Of a stretch of DNA of 64,000 nucleotides, positions 47,621-60,170 are shown piece after piece. The stretch is from Abelmoschus esculentus (taxonomy: Eukaryota > Streptophyta > Magnoliopsida > Malvales > Malvaceae): the NCBI GenBank assembly GCA_035048815.1, contig JAUCBN010000042.1:14918501-14982500 (forward strand), given 5' to 3'. The number at the start of each line of letters is the position of its first letter. Positions within the stretch are counted from its first letter, which is position 1. The position numbers and the translations under genes are program-made. The notes below the pieces were generated by a model. The model was not told the DNA's origin and did not search any database. It worked only from the letters and a program-made list of their open reading frames with translations.

Positions 47621-48062
47621 AAAGGCTGGGTTACTCAAACTCTGGTGCAAGTGTCGGATACGAACATATATTTCAAGATTTTCAATGTGTTTGAAGGATG
47701 ATCATATCTCTATAGAGATATTCATGTATTAGACATGAGTGTCGAGCAAAGGCTAGGTTACTCGAACTCTGGTGCAAGTGTCGGATACGAACATATATTT
47801 CAAGATTTTCAATGTATTTGAAGGATGATCATATTTCTATAGAGATATTCATGTATAAGACATGAGTGTCGAGCAAAGGCTAGGTTACTTGAATTCTGGT
47901 ACAAGTGTCAGATACGAATATATATTTTAAGATTTTTAATGTATTTGAAGGATGATCATATCTCTATAGAAATATTCATGTATTAGACATGAGTGTCGAG
48001 GAAAGGCTAGATTACTCGAACTCTGGTGTAAGTGTCAGATACGAACGTATGTTTTAAGTTTT
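47621..48062 (+). repeat. 127-bp tandem repeat, about 3.5 copies
   Basis: Units begin at 47621, 47748, 47875 and 48002, each starting AAAGGCT(A/G)G(G/A)TTACT and containing GTGTCGGATACGAACATATA, AAGGATGATCATATCTCTAT and GACATGAGTGTCGAG. The copies differ at a few positions and the last is truncated near 48062. The period is constant at 127 bp. Confidence 0.9.
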
Positions 48063-50373
48063 ATTGCAAAATTTGTGTGATTGTTGGTGATTCATGAAAA
48101 GATGTACTATAAGAAAATGTACTATAAAATTGACTAGTGTGCATCAAATATAGGCTGGTGCCTCTGGAAAAAGCCAAAGCCAGCTAATGTGTAATTGTCT
48201 ACCAATACCAAGCTAAACAGAACCGTTCAATTCACAAAGTGTGATCCAAATCATGATCCTGAGAAGAGGCAACAATCTGAAACTAAGCACTCACTCTTCA
48301 TGGGGTCCCCCAGTACTAATTGAGGACAAAAATTGCTTTACATCACAAAATGGGGTATGGACTGAGTGAGGGGGCTCGTCAGCTAGGGGAAAAGTGAATT
48401 GTCCCATCTGCTTAATGATTTCATCAGATGATGTCCGGTTGGTGGGTCCATAATAGAATAACTCAAAGTTTCTGAAAGTTGAAATCATGATGAGCCTTGC
48501 CCATGCTCTGGTGTCCAATGGTCTCTCTTATCTTATCATACCATATGAGAATATGAATGATGGATGATCATAATATTTTGAACAAAGCAATGGTGTATCT
48601 AGTCATCAACTGATGTATGCATGCATGTAAATGCATGTATGTATGTAAATTGCATTACCCTCTTCTCCTCTGTCCTTTTCTTGTGCTTTAAGGAAACTGA
48701 ACTCAGCTACCCCAAGCAATCTCCATATTTCATTCCTGACAGTTAATTTCATCTGCAGATAAAAGAATCATACATGATATATATATACAAGTACTAAAAG
48801 TATGGAACAAGCTGAGAGAAGAAATAGAGATTTATTATTCTGAAAAAGTGCTACTCCTAATTTCAAACCGATGACAATGGATCGGTGCTTATTGCATGGG
48901 AAAGAGCAGGGTGCTCTGTACAAAATAAGATAAACAAAATTGAGTTGCAACAAGGGCTTTGCCTTTTGCAACCAAGATGGAGATGGCGACAAAAGCAAGA
49001 GAAGGATTTAAGTATTAGGGAAAGGCAAAAGACTATGTACTAAAGTTGTTACTTCCAAGGTTCTTCAATCCAATTCGACATCTTGGAGTGCGTATCCTAT
49101 ATAGTTTCCTGCACATAACACAATGGCATAGCATACTCAGTGGTGAAGTTCGTATAAATTCCTTTTTGTTTTTCAATGGACCAATGAATCACAGAAAAGC
49201 ATCAAGTCAATTTCATTAGTATTGCATGTAATCAGTGGTTTTACAAGAATAGTTTATTGTCGAGAGCCCAATTACCAATCACAAAGGAACTACACACGAG
49301 CATAATTGAGGCTGTTTGTAGATCGTCTGGGAACAGATCAGTTAGCTCGAGTGTCCATAAACTCAAATGAGTTGAGGTGTTCAGCACAATTGATCGATCA
49401 ATGTACAACATGGAACGGGTTTATGTACTGAAACGAAATAACCTTCATACTGAATGCAAACAATAACAGCTGCTCATGCAGAGGATTAGGAGCGAGAGAG
49501 GAAGGACCTATAGCAGCATTAAGTTGGAATCTATGGTTTACTGCCCCTTTCTGTAATCAAGAAAGAGCAACTAAACCTGCAAGGTACAATTGAAAAAGCC
49601 TAATTTGAGCCTGTTTGCAAGGATATGATGCATTAAAAAAAGTCCAAGTAGCAAAATCATTTACAAACTAGAATTTAGCAAGAGAAATTATGATTTTGTG
49701 CCGGCTATTGAGTCCTAAGCAATGAAAATGAAGAATTACGGTTTAAACTCTAAAAGTTCATGCAGTATGCAACCAATGCTGCGATTGACCACTCTTTTTG
49801 GAACATCAGTCCAATTCGACATTGGAAACTTCAGCAAAAATCTTTTACAGATATGCTCTAGCAGAAAACTTGATTCCTATAAAGCTAACCAATATATTAT
49901 AAACCAAATGATCTCAATAGAAATGCAGGCTACTCAGGAGATGACTAAAGTTTTATTTTTTATTTTCTTCACTATTAACTTTTCTTAGTTTCTTCAGTCT
50001 AGTGTTAAATAAGCTCTTAGTCAGCAATTTTGATCCATTACACACATTTTAGTTCTTTGCTGCAAAAATAGGGCTGAGTATACATGCTATATGAGCCATT
50101 ATAGACCTTTTAGAAGAAACTGGAAAAATAAACCTCAATCTCAAAGTACATTTACAGCTGATACAAGTAATAATATCTTGACTTCATTGAGTTGTTATTT
50201 GACATATCTAATCCTGAATGATGAGATGAAAATGCATCAAGTGGCATCTATACATCTCCATGCTTATCATGTCATTAAATGCAAGATTAGATAAAAGCAT
50301 TTTCAAGTGGTCTGTTTAATATCTTGTTAAATCTGTTACCTTCAAGATCAGGGACATGATTACATAATGCGGC
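48063..50373. other. Intergenic region with unassigned open segments on the minus strand
   Basis: This separates the tandem repeat from the CONSTANS-like stop codon. On the minus strand there is a 75-aa frame at 48518-48291, an exon-like piece near 48755-48665 (KLTVRNEIWRLLG) and an open piece near 49540-49440 (NHRFQLNAAIGPSSLAPN). None shows a known domain and a consistent spliced frame could not be built. They may be 3' UTR exons of the CONSTANS-like gene, a non-coding RNA, or chance. Confidence 0.3.
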
Positions 50374-53300
50374 TTATGCATTTCGTGGCACAAGAGGATC
50401 ATAGTCATATGCTTCACCTGCTTTCACAAATCTTCCTTTCACACGTTTCCTAGTGTCAGCCCTGGCTTTACGAGAAGCATATCTTATTTGTTTACCGAAT
50501 CTGTAAATAACAAAAATGAAACAAGTTAGGATTAATTTTAAGCATAAATTATCATATGATCACCCCGACCATATGTGAACAAACAACTATTTAAGCTCGT
50601 GACTCAATACTTAACAAAACGCAAAACAGCCGCCTCCATCTAAAGCGGGGAACTAAAACATTAACCATTGCACATATGTTTATGTTTTCATAGCCACAAT
50701 AACGGCTTCAGTTATGTAGGTCAACTTTAACTATCTCTTCACTATTTTTCTTTTCCAGGGAAAAGAAAACAGTCAATAGCATTGACATCCCAAAAGAAGT
50801 TGATTTATAGAGAGCATCAGATATTAAAATAGAATAAGGCATGATTTTCAGAAGATGGGAGAAACTAAGATCAGGTTGAATGAGAAACTTCATTGTTAAA
50901 TGCCCTTAAAATGTTTAGCCTGAAAATGAACTACCTTGTAATCTATTAAGATGAAAACAGAAAGTAAATGTCCCTTTCAAGGTAAGAAGGATAAGAATCA
51001 TACGTCCTTGTTTTCTTTTTTTCATTGTATCTCATCTTCGCTTTGTCCCTTGCTTGTGAACAACTAACTTCCAAATTTGATTCCCACGGTGATTCTCTGG
51101 TTAGAAAAACAGGTGATAATCCATCGTGTTGATAATCAGCAGGGTTATTTTCCCCAGCAATGTTGGATAATGAACGAGCCATGGTTGGAGGAATTTGACC
51201 ACCTGGATATCCTAGATTGATGTTACAACCAGGATTCATAAGCATGCAATTGGAATTTCCAGTTATGGAAGCCATCAAACTGGCTAAGCCACCAACTTGA
51301 GGGGATGGAAAAGGCATGCATTCCTTTTGTCCTGACGATGATGCCTGATAAGATACACAATAGTGACATATCAACCATGAACTGGACAACAAAACTATTA
51401 TCCACTTCAATAAAGAAAACTAGATACAATCAAGAATAAAAATACGTAGCTGCAGGTTTTTTTATTACTCCACAATATCATCAAAGTATGTCTGATAAAT
51501 AATGCCCACATGAACAAGGTAAATTGTCTTATCAACAGGACAACATAGACTGTCATACCAGTACCATTTCTTATGGAAGTCAATTATTAGGCCTGACATG
51601 TTAATCTACAAGGGATCATGGAGTGAAGTCTTCATCCTAACAGGCATCAACTTAATTACGTTCCAAACTCTGCAAGTCATGTATCAAAATGCTTATCCCC
51701 ATAACTTATCATACGTATGCTAGTTTTTTATTTTGTAGAACAGAAGATAGTATTAAAAAATATTATTTACACAAAATTTGAAACCAAAGCAGTGCAATGA
51801 GTTGATAATTTCAAACAAATGCTGCACATGGAGGTGAATGAGGATAGGATCTGTGGTTTCTATCATAGAACAAGGCTTCATGTCTAAACCTTACCAAGGG
51901 ATCACAAAAGCAATAAAATTTAAATGAACTCTTTGTTTCTCCTACTCTTCATTTTTTCTTTTAGTATATGTATCCAATATTCATCCCTGCCACATTTACG
52001 GACATCGATATGAGGATATGATCCTCCAAGGAGCCTCAAAGTACATGGAAAAGAAACACTAGAGAAAATTGAACATTCTTGTGTCAAATACATACCCGTA
52101 CCAAACACTCACTCAAGTAAAAATGTCACAGAATGGACTAGATAGTGTAACCGATTTCAAGTTTAGAAACATTAATTATGTAGTACATGGGCTCTAGACT
52201 ATTATCCCCTCTAACATCAGAGTGAATGATGTACTGCAAAAAGAAGGTTTTGCTCATAGCTCTTCTATGAACAACTCAGATGTACATGCAATACTCACAA
52301 AGATTAGGCTAGAAAATAGGGAGAGCAATGGAATATAAAACAATAGACGCCTTTATAAGATAAATTTAGCAATTGATTTAAAGGAAACCTCTATTGTATT
52401 CTCAATATGACCATCTGATTCAGTTACTGATAAGGTGTTCTCTATCAGTATGCAATCTGTCCCAACATTTTCAAACTGGTATCCTGTTTGACCTGGTGAG
52501 CAGACTGGTATCTCATCTACACTTTCAGAGTTTAGCTGAAAATCATTCATGTTAAGACCCTCACATAGATCATCACCATTTGGAACTTTGAAATCTTTGA
52601 GTTTAGAATAACCCTGCAACATGGGTGGCAAAAACAAAATTGAATCATGCACTGTGAGAAATAACAGCTCCAACTCAAATGTCACAGCTTTCAAATTACT
52701 GCAGCTTTTAACAATGACTAAAGAATAGAGATGCATCATACCAGTAGAATGAAGCTATAATTTATTTTCAATTGCTTCAATTATCAGTTCAAATAAATTA
52801 AGAAGCAAAAGCATTACTTTTGGCATATTCAATGCCTCTGAGAAGAGAGGTTCTTGATCTTGATCTCCACAATAAGGCATGCAATTTGCATTTGTTGATA
52901 TCAAACTAGATGACTCTATCCACGGCTTCGGTCTAGGACTAGATTTTAGTTCATTCAATTTGGTCCCATCCAATCCAAATGACCCCCCTAGATCACTTCG
53001 ATTCGAGCAGTTGGCAATACAATCATCATTACCAGGCAAAGCACTACCAATTGGCACACCGGCATCAAGAACCGAAGACCAGATTCGTCTGAATTCATCC
53101 AAAGAAGGACAACCTGTATAACAATTCAAGGGCTCTCTCCTATGTCCCAAACTCGAACAACCGCTACAATTCCAATCACAATCTTGACAAAGAGACAATT
53201 TCTCATCCAAACACCGGAGTACCGCAGACTGACAATTACATTTCTCACACAAAAGCGACCGAGCATGTCTACACGACAACAGATTCGCAGAGTGAACACA

Positions 53301-53390
53301 CCCATCACATCTCAAACAAAGCCGAGCCAAATCCGATTTACAGTAAACTACAGCTCTTACCCCTTGACAGAAATCGCATAGAGGTTCCAT
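50374..53390 (-). CDS. CONSTANS-like protein: two B-boxes plus CCT domain (COL9/COL10-like)
   Basis: Exons on the minus strand: 53390-52818, 52613-52389, 51344-51004 and 50500-50374, in phase, 421 aa. B-box 1 is at about residues 4-45 (CDFCQGVRAVVYC, LARLCLRCDGCVH) and B-box 2 follows immediately (LLCEKCNCQSAVLRC, SLCQDCDWNC), then a long acidic/polar middle. The CCT domain spans the last intron (AKMRYNEKKKTRT, then FGKQIRYASRKARADTRKRV and KGRFVKAGEAYDYDP). B-boxes mediate protein contacts; CCT mediates NF-Y or DNA contact and nuclear import. Four exons, two B-boxes and the DYDP end fit the COL9/COL10 (BBX7/BBX8) group; COL9 delays flowering in Arabidopsis. I chose the Met at 53390 (MEPLCDFC) as family-like; an in-frame Met at 53408 adds six residues. 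A 5' UTR intron is likely at 53434-53628. Confidence 0.92.
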
Positions 53391-53830
53391 ATTAACCTCC
53401 GAATACAATTCTTTTAACTTTTAACCAATCCACCTAACCGGAAAACACATATTAGAAATTCAGCATTATTGATTCCTCAACGCAAAAAACCTACCCTTCA
53501 TCATTAGAAACAGCAAAAACCCATTAAAATACAATCCGAAATATGAACAATGAACAGCGAAATTTGAATCATTCAAATGCTTATAAGTTACAACCATAGA
53601 AAGAGAATCAGATTGAGCTTATACTTACCTATTCAGCCAAAAAGAAACGGAAAAACTGTCTCCGAATTCCCTCTTTTTGAATCAGCATTGATTTCAATCA
53701 GCCAATGTCGATGTACATAGAATCCATTAACGGAAGCAAAGAAACATCAAAGATTAATTGATGAAAAAATGGAAATATTTCCAACGAGAATAGGAAAAAC
53801 AAAACGCGCCCAAAGAAAGCGTGAGACAGT
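53391..53830 (-). other. 5' leader of the CONSTANS-like gene with UTR intron
   Basis: On the minus strand, the donor AATAG/GTAAGTATAAG at 53629/53628 and the acceptor CGGTTAG at 53434 bound a 195-bp intron upstream of the start codon. The outer leader exon probably extends to about 53830. Inferred from splice signals. Confidence 0.5.
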
Positions 53831-53951
53831 GGAAGAGCACAAGGCCTTTGTTCGGTTTACTTTGAGAAGTTTAAAAATGTTTTTCAGAAAATTACAGTTA
53901 AGTAGAGCGGTATATTTATTGGCGTTTGTCCGAGGTTTACGGAATGAATGA

Positions 53952-54197
53952 CACGTGTAACAATGTGAGTTTTGAGAATAGGATACTCATTTGTCTGACG
54001 TGGATATGTAATTTTTTATTGCGGTCGGGATTTTTAGTCGGGGCGATGGCAAGGATTGTAAATAAATACGCCGGAAAAGATTGGCTCACAAACTGATTGA
54101 CACGTGGACACTGAGATATTCGCGGGGTTTCCATTGACCTTGGAGTAGGATGAGAATGAAGCTCCCCGCCTATCTCGAGATCATGGATGGACACGTG
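53952..54197. promoter_or_regulatory. Cluster of three ACACGTG G-boxes
   Basis: GACACGTG occurs at about 53950-53957, 54099-54106 and 54190-54197, roughly 100-400 bp upstream of the probable transcription start of the CONSTANS-like gene. G-boxes bind PIF/HY5-type and bZIP factors, which fits a light- or clock-regulated B-box gene. Confidence 0.5.
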
Positions 54198-54229
54198 GAT
54201 TATATGTCGGAACAGCTTTTGATCGGTGG

Positions 54230-54624
54230 CTTTCTTGCTTTGCTGATGTGGCTACCTTCCTTTGCTGATGTGGCTTTTCTATTTTACCCGGGGTCGACTC
54301 AAATCTATTGAGGACCAATCTATTAAATAGTTATGGATAACAGTAAAAAAAATATTGTCATTGTTCTCATTATTTTTTTTAGATTTAGATGGAGAAAAAT
54401 AATAATTTTGATAAAATATTTAAAATAACGGACACAATCCGAATAGAACAGTCGAAATCAAATTATAATAAAGACTTTATTTTTAACGGGATAATATAAT
54501 AAATATGTAACAAGTCATAATCTGTGATCAACCTGATTATTTTATCCGTCACACAATTACTTTCACGCTAAATATGTTTAAAAAAATCACATGACAATCA
54601 CGATCACACAATACTCAAATATAC
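54230..54624. other. Intergenic stretch
   Basis: A short direct repeat (TTGCTGATGTGGCTACCTTC, then TTGCTGATGTGGC) lies at 54238-54274; the rest is AT-rich with no gene. Confidence 0.35.
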
Positions 54625-55138
54625 AACACAAATAGGGATGGGTACGGAATCCGAACTCAACGGGTTTTGACCCGATCCGGTCTGAACGGGTCAGTTTTTT
54701 TAAGAAAATTCAGGTTTGAGTTTGATTTGGGTTTAGGGTTGAAAAAATTCTAACCGATCCGAGATTAATTTCATATATATTTTAGCGATACTTGTAATAA
54801 TGATCCTTCCTTATATATATTTTATATAATTAGGTCACTAAAATTATTTTTTTTATAATTAAGTCACTGAAATTTTATTTTATTTACAATTAAATTTATA
54901 AATTTTATTTTTACAATCAAATCCCTAAAATTTAATTTTTTTTAATGATTCAGGTCGGGTCAGATCGGGTCGAATTTTAAAACTTAAAAATCGGGACAGA
55001 TCGGGTCGAATTTTTTTTATCTTAAACTCGAATCGGATTGAGTGACGGATAAAGGGTATATTTTTTCGGGTCAGATGCAAGTGGGCCGAAAATCCGACCC
55101 GACCTAACTCGTACCCATTACCCATCTCTAAACACAAT
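54625..55138. mobile_element. hAT-like MITE, GGGTCGG family (8-bp TSD)
   Basis: Flanking 8-mers AACACAAA (54625-54632) and AACACAAT (55131-55138) match at seven of eight positions. The ends TAGGGATGGGTACGG and CGTACCCATTACCCATCTCTA are inverted. The arms contain CCCGATCC/GATCGGGTC motifs in both orientations. It is non-coding. Confidence 0.75.
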
Positions 55139-57014
55139 ACTCGAAGACCCTTGTAAGATAGACCTATCTTGTATAAATCTAACCCCATCTAAACAATTAA
55201 TTCATTTATTTTTTATTAATTTAATTAATTAATTAAAATTAAATATTATAAAAAATTATTATGAGTATCGACACTTTTAATCAATTTAATTTATTTAAAA
55301 TATTAATATTTAAATCATAAATATTATTTAAATAATTTAACGTCAAATTTCATTAGATAAATCAATAAATAATTAAATTTTTTAATTTATAGTAAAAAAT
55401 AAAATGCTAGTTAAAATATTACCGAATATAAATGAAATATTATCAAAGATACATACAACATTATAGTATTTTGGGCACAATATCTTAAATATTTTCAATT
55501 TTTGTGTATACACATAAATTATTACAATTTTATAACACTGAAAATATATTTTTATACAATACTTAAACGATTTTCAATTTTTAAAATTAATTATAATGTG
55601 TTTAAGCAACTTGATTTATTATTAAATTCAAATAAAATGTTTATTTAAATTGATACCCAACATAATCATCATTCGGTAGGATGCTTAATGGACGACACTT
55701 CTAATACATTTTTAAATTAAACTTGTAAATATTTTGAAGAAAAAATACTACTAATATTTCACAGCTAAAACAAAAGAGTCGCGTTTAATAAGAATCTCTG
55801 TTTTTACGGCACGTTTTCTATTCTTGTAACGCGTTTTTTCTGTCTTTTTGACATGTTTTCATTTTGTGGTTTGATTCATCTGCTCTTGTAGCACGTTTCA
55901 GCATACCCTAACGATCGATTGTTGTTTACCGGTGGTTTTATTTATTTGCTCTTATGGTTTGATTCAATCGGCGCTAGTTTCTGATTTATATTTCTGTCGG
56001 TGGTCTTTCGAAAAGTTATATCCCCACTCCGGTTGATGGTTGTTTGCCGATGAAATCAGTCTTGGGTAGCGATGCTTTTACATGACAGTTTAGATCGTCT
56101 ACAACTCCTTCCTTCTTTATGCGGCTCGTTTGGACAGAGACAAGGAGATTTAAGAAGCTTCTGAATTTTATTGGTATGCTTAATTCTATAAGAATTTTAA
56201 TTTCTCTGTTTTTTGGATCGTAAAATGATTGAATTGTTTAATCCAATTTTTTCACTTCTTGAAGACAATATAATTATAATTTTTTTATGGATTTAATAAA
56301 ATTCAGTAACATTTATATAAAAAAAAACACGCGTTATACAAAACCACATCGGTTATAAACCTATAACTTTTTGGGTGTCACTTTCTATAAAAGCCCTTAT
56401 ACGGTGTCGTTTAGAAGCCCTAAAACTTTTTAAACCCTTGAACTTTATCACTTTTTATAGAAAAACCCTTATACGCTTTCATTAATCCGAGCAAGCCCCT
56501 ATATGTTTTCATTTGATTTAAATGCCCATATACATTTTTAATAATTCAATTAAGCCCTTATACACATTTTAATTAATCCACTGAAAAAAATTTAAATATC
56601 AAATTCTATTCTTTTATTAAAATAAAATAAAATTCATATTATTAAGAAAATATTAAATATATTTTGGTTATAAAACGAAAATGAAAATACAATGTAGAAG
56701 GGAAGGAATATTGCAATCCTAGCCAAGTGGGAGCTATCTCCCACCCCACCACGAATTCCATCGTCGAATTGTTGCCATCCAATTAAAAACCCAATCCACA
56801 GGTGGGACCAAGTTCCATCTAACGGCTAAAACTCACTCTACCGCACCCACAACCCCCACATCTCCACCGTCCAAACCCCAACCAAAGTCCCCCACTCACT
56901 TACCTTAATAACATCAAAATTCAAAAAGCAGCAAAGACAACTCTTATGAAACACTAGTCCACCAACAAGATAGGCACACAAGTCTCAACCACCCAATTCT
57001 TCTTCTTCTTCACA
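55139..57014. other. Intergenic region upstream of the cyclin gene
   Basis: AT-rich to about 55770, then a less AT-rich part (55780-56160) with repeated GGCACGTTTTCT / ACGCGTTTTTT / TAGCACGTTT phrases but no reading frame. At 56370-56570 a phrase near AAGCCCTTATACG recurs four or five times as a degenerate repeat. The last 200 bp are C-rich and probably the cyclin promoter and leader. Confidence 0.35.
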
Positions 57015-57023
57015 ATGGACTAA
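57015..57023 (+). promoter_or_regulatory. Minimal in-frame upstream ORF (ATG GAC TAA) at the cyclin start
   Basis: ATG-GAC-TAA at 57015-57023 is immediately followed, in the same frame, by ATG at 57024, which opens the cyclin reading frame. It is either a two-codon uORF or the ancestral start cut off by a nonsense change. Confidence 0.6.
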
Positions 57024-57745
57024 ATGTTAGCCACCGGCGACTATCCCACCGGCCGAATTCGGCAACCGGATCCAATCGTAGCCGAGACATCGACACCACC
57101 ACGAGTCCTCACCATAATCTCCTCACTCTTAGAAAAGCTAGTGGCCCGAAACGATCGGCTCGTTGAAGTCCTAACCGAGCACACGGATGGGTTGAACTCG
57201 AATTCAACTCCGATAGGGAAAAGCTTGAATGCATTTCATGGTGTTAGGGCTCCCAATATAAGCATACCAAACTACTTGGAGAGGATTTATAAGTACACAA
57301 ATTGTAGCCCTTCGTGCTTCGTATCGGGATACATTTATATCGACAGACTGACACATAAATATCCGGATTCACTCGTCGTGTCGTTGAACGTGCACAGATT
57401 GCTCGTTACTAGCGTCATGATTGCTTCTAAGGTTCTCGATGATGTGTAAGTATCCTTCTTTACAACTTGTGCTTCTTTTATAAGAATTACATACTGTGTT
57501 GCTAATTCAGGCACTACAACAATGCCTTCTATGCTCGGGTGGGAGGAGTAACCAATGCCGAACTGAACCGGCTAGAAATAGAATTGCTTTTCCTTCTGGA
57601 TTTCGGAGTTGCGGTTAGCTCTCGAGTTTTCGAGACCTATTGCTTCCACTTGGAACAAGAGATGTTGATGAACGGTGCCGGTCGAGAACTCGAGAGGGGG
57701 ATAAGCCGTGTCGCCGTCGATGAGATCGTCGACGATATAGTTTGA
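57024..57745 (+). CDS. U-type (P-type) cyclin
   Basis: Two exons, 57024-57445 and 57511-57745, joined in phase at GT/G, 218 aa, which is usual for plant CYCU/CYCP proteins. The cyclin core is clear: IPNYLERIYKYTNCSPSCFV, YIYIDRLTHKYPDSLVVSLN, VHRLLVTSVMIASKVLDD, YNNAFYARVGGVTNAELNRL and EIELLFLLDFG. These resemble yeast PHO80-like cyclins; in plants they partner with CDKA and link cell division to phosphate or hormone signals. The CYCU subgroup is not resolved. The ATG at 57024 is used because an ATG nine bases upstream is closed at once by TAA. The C-terminus ends acidic (VDEIVDDIV). Confidence 0.9.
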
Positions 57746-59960
57746 TTGTTTCGATATTTCCAGCCATGGACTGCCCCTGAATCCCTCCATCGGATCATGT
57801 TTGCTTCACTCATGTCTCGGAATGGGGTCTCGTTATTAACTTTGTTTTTAACATAAAATTTGAGAGTTAATACCAATTGTTACACTGTTCAATGCCTTTT
57901 GTCCTAATGTTTTTTTATTGACTATGAAACTGTAGTTTGCAAGAGAATGTTGAGATTCAGTGTCGGAACAAGGGGGGTATTGGTTTAATTCTATTTTAAG
58001 TCCTTCAAGGTTTAAAAAATGTTAGAATTAAGTTTTGGTACATGAAAATATTTTAATTTAATCATTTTTTAAGATGTTATTTTTAAAATTAATAAAATTA
58101 AGTATTGTTCTATTTTTTTGGTTTAATTATATTTTAAGACGTGTCATTATTGAAATTAAGTCTTTGATTTAATTATTTTTTAAACTTTCTGTATTAAAAT
58201 GATTTTTTTAATGTTATAATTATTTTTAAAACTATATTAATTTAAAACATAAATAATTCGGCCTTTATTATAATTTTATCTTAGTTTCGTTACTGTAAAC
58301 TTTAGTAATTGATTCGTGTATACTTTATAATAATTAATTTTTATTATATTCGTTCGAATACATAGTTAAAATTAGAAGTGCTGTTGTGTTGAGTATAGTC
58401 GTACCCTCTAAAAATTTTAAGTTCTCTTATATTTTATATATTTTTTATTTTTTTTAATAATATAATTTTACACCCCTAAATTTTTATAATTTTATACCCT
58501 CTATATTTCTAATATACATTTTTATAGTTTATATTTTTATATAAAAAAATTAATCCGTAATTATTTAAATGTGTATTTTTATATTTACGCTGCGATTATA
58601 ATTATACTTATAACCAAACAATAATTTTTATATCGTTCAATAAAATTAAAACCCTAAATGTTTTTTTCTTCAAAACTCTATTAATTCGTTCGAATATTTG
58701 TGTGTTTTTAAAATTAAATGTTATAAATAATAAAATTTAAAATATAAATACATTGCCGATATACATTTTATCGCGTATATCTTAAAAAAAATAATAATTT
58801 TATGACATATACGCGTATATAAAATGATAGGATAATATACGAATACGAAATCATTGGTCCCCGATTGTCATACAGCTGCCGAGTGGTGCCCAGCCGGCGC
58901 CTGCCCCTGTGGCAGTCCCAGGCAACCAGAGGTGGCGACGGCGCGGTGGAACTTTGGCATTAATACTTCACGACAGAATCAACCTTGAGATGCGTAATCC
59001 AAGTGCTTTGTTTGTATACAATTATTATTGTTATCTATCTCTGTTTTTTTTTCCCAGTTTTTTTATAATAATAATTTTATTTTTTGTTACATTTATATTT
59101 ATTTTTATACGTTTATTTTATCGATTATTGAGTATTTTTAATTTATATTTTTAAGGATAAATTTGACGACACCGTCATTAATTAAAATAATATTTATTTG
59201 TAATTAAATTGATTTTACATTGTTCGATTTTGATTTATAATTTTTAGAGGTATTTCAATACTTCAACCATATTTTATGGTTAGTTTATCGATGAAATTAG
59301 ATTTATTTATATTTATTTTTTATTTATTTCTTTAATTATATTATTTTTTATATATGACTCTTTTATGATTTAAAATGACTAATGTTATTGTTATAAAAAT
59401 ATATAAAATAAACAATTTAATTTACGACGATACTTATAAATTTTATTAAAATTTTAAATATTTTCTCTTTTCAATAAAACTAGTGAGTTTTAGTAAGAAA
59501 ACATATCCTATTTTCTTAAACGACTAACTCGGTTAAAACTTGATTTTTTCATCAAATATTTTTTTAATTAGGATAATCAATGGGATCAATTAATAATATT
59601 TTGAAAGTAAATGATTAAATTATGTGAAATTTAAAGTATATATGTTACATTTGAAAATAAAAGTACAATATAGGTACCAAAACCATAATTTGACCTATAA
59701 TATTTTTCAATTAAATAAAAATTAAAAAAGTAAAAGAAAATGGACAACAAACAGGAAAAGGGGGGAAATCGAAACTCTCCCGTACTAACCTTACCTTTTA
59801 CCTGACCAGATATGCATAGTTTGACGCTGAAAATAAGAAATCTTTGTTTACAGAGCGAAAGTGTTGTTGTTTTTCCTTTTCCAATTTATGTTTTTGAATG
59901 ATTTAATTAAATTGTGTTGAGGTGCTGAGAATCTGAAGAATCTTCCTCGCTCACGCTACT
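57746..59960. other. Intergenic region, mostly AT-rich
   Basis: The cyclin 3' flank, then about 2 kb of AT-rich DNA. One GC-rich island at about 58855-58980 (CAGCCGGCGCCTGCCCCTGT) carries a short frame without known domains. No element ends were found. Confidence 0.35.
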
Positions 59961-60015
59961 AGAAGTACGGTTTTTGCTCGATCGATTGGCGGTGTCGTTT
60001 ATTAATCCAGTGGAC

Positions 60016-60138
60016 ATGGTGGAGCCGTCGTCGTCTTTGTCGTCGTCCAAGGACGAGCTGATTCAGGTCGTCAAGCGTCTCGGAACTTATCTCGCACTCA
60101 AGATGTCAAATATTTTCTCGATCTCGTTCCTGAAACTG
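60016..60138 (+). CDS. PEX22: PEX22-like peroxin, first exon only (partial)
   Basis: The first exon codes for 41 aa, MVEPSSSLSSSKDELIQVVK then RLGTYLALKMSNIFSISFLK, ending in a splice donor (CTG/GTTATT). It resembles the N-terminus of plant PEX22, the peroxisomal membrane anchor for the ubiquitin-conjugating enzyme PEX4 in receptor recycling. The GC-rich start after a 5' leader and the donor site support a real exon. The transmembrane and PEX4-binding parts must lie to the right, beyond the retrotransposon, outside the window. The identification rests on this short exon, so it is tentative. Confidence 0.6.
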
Positions 60139-60147
60139 GTTATTTCT

Positions 60148-60170
60148 CCCTCTCTCTCTCTCTCTCTCTT
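60148..60170 (+). repeat. (TC)n microsatellite
   Basis: A run of about eleven TC units just after the splice donor of the PEX22-like exon, in the intron. Confidence 0.85.

Noticed and set aside
48291..48518. 75-aa minus-strand frame as a gene
   Set aside because: No known domain, no convincing splice partner and no repeat in other frames; kept only as part of the intergenic description.
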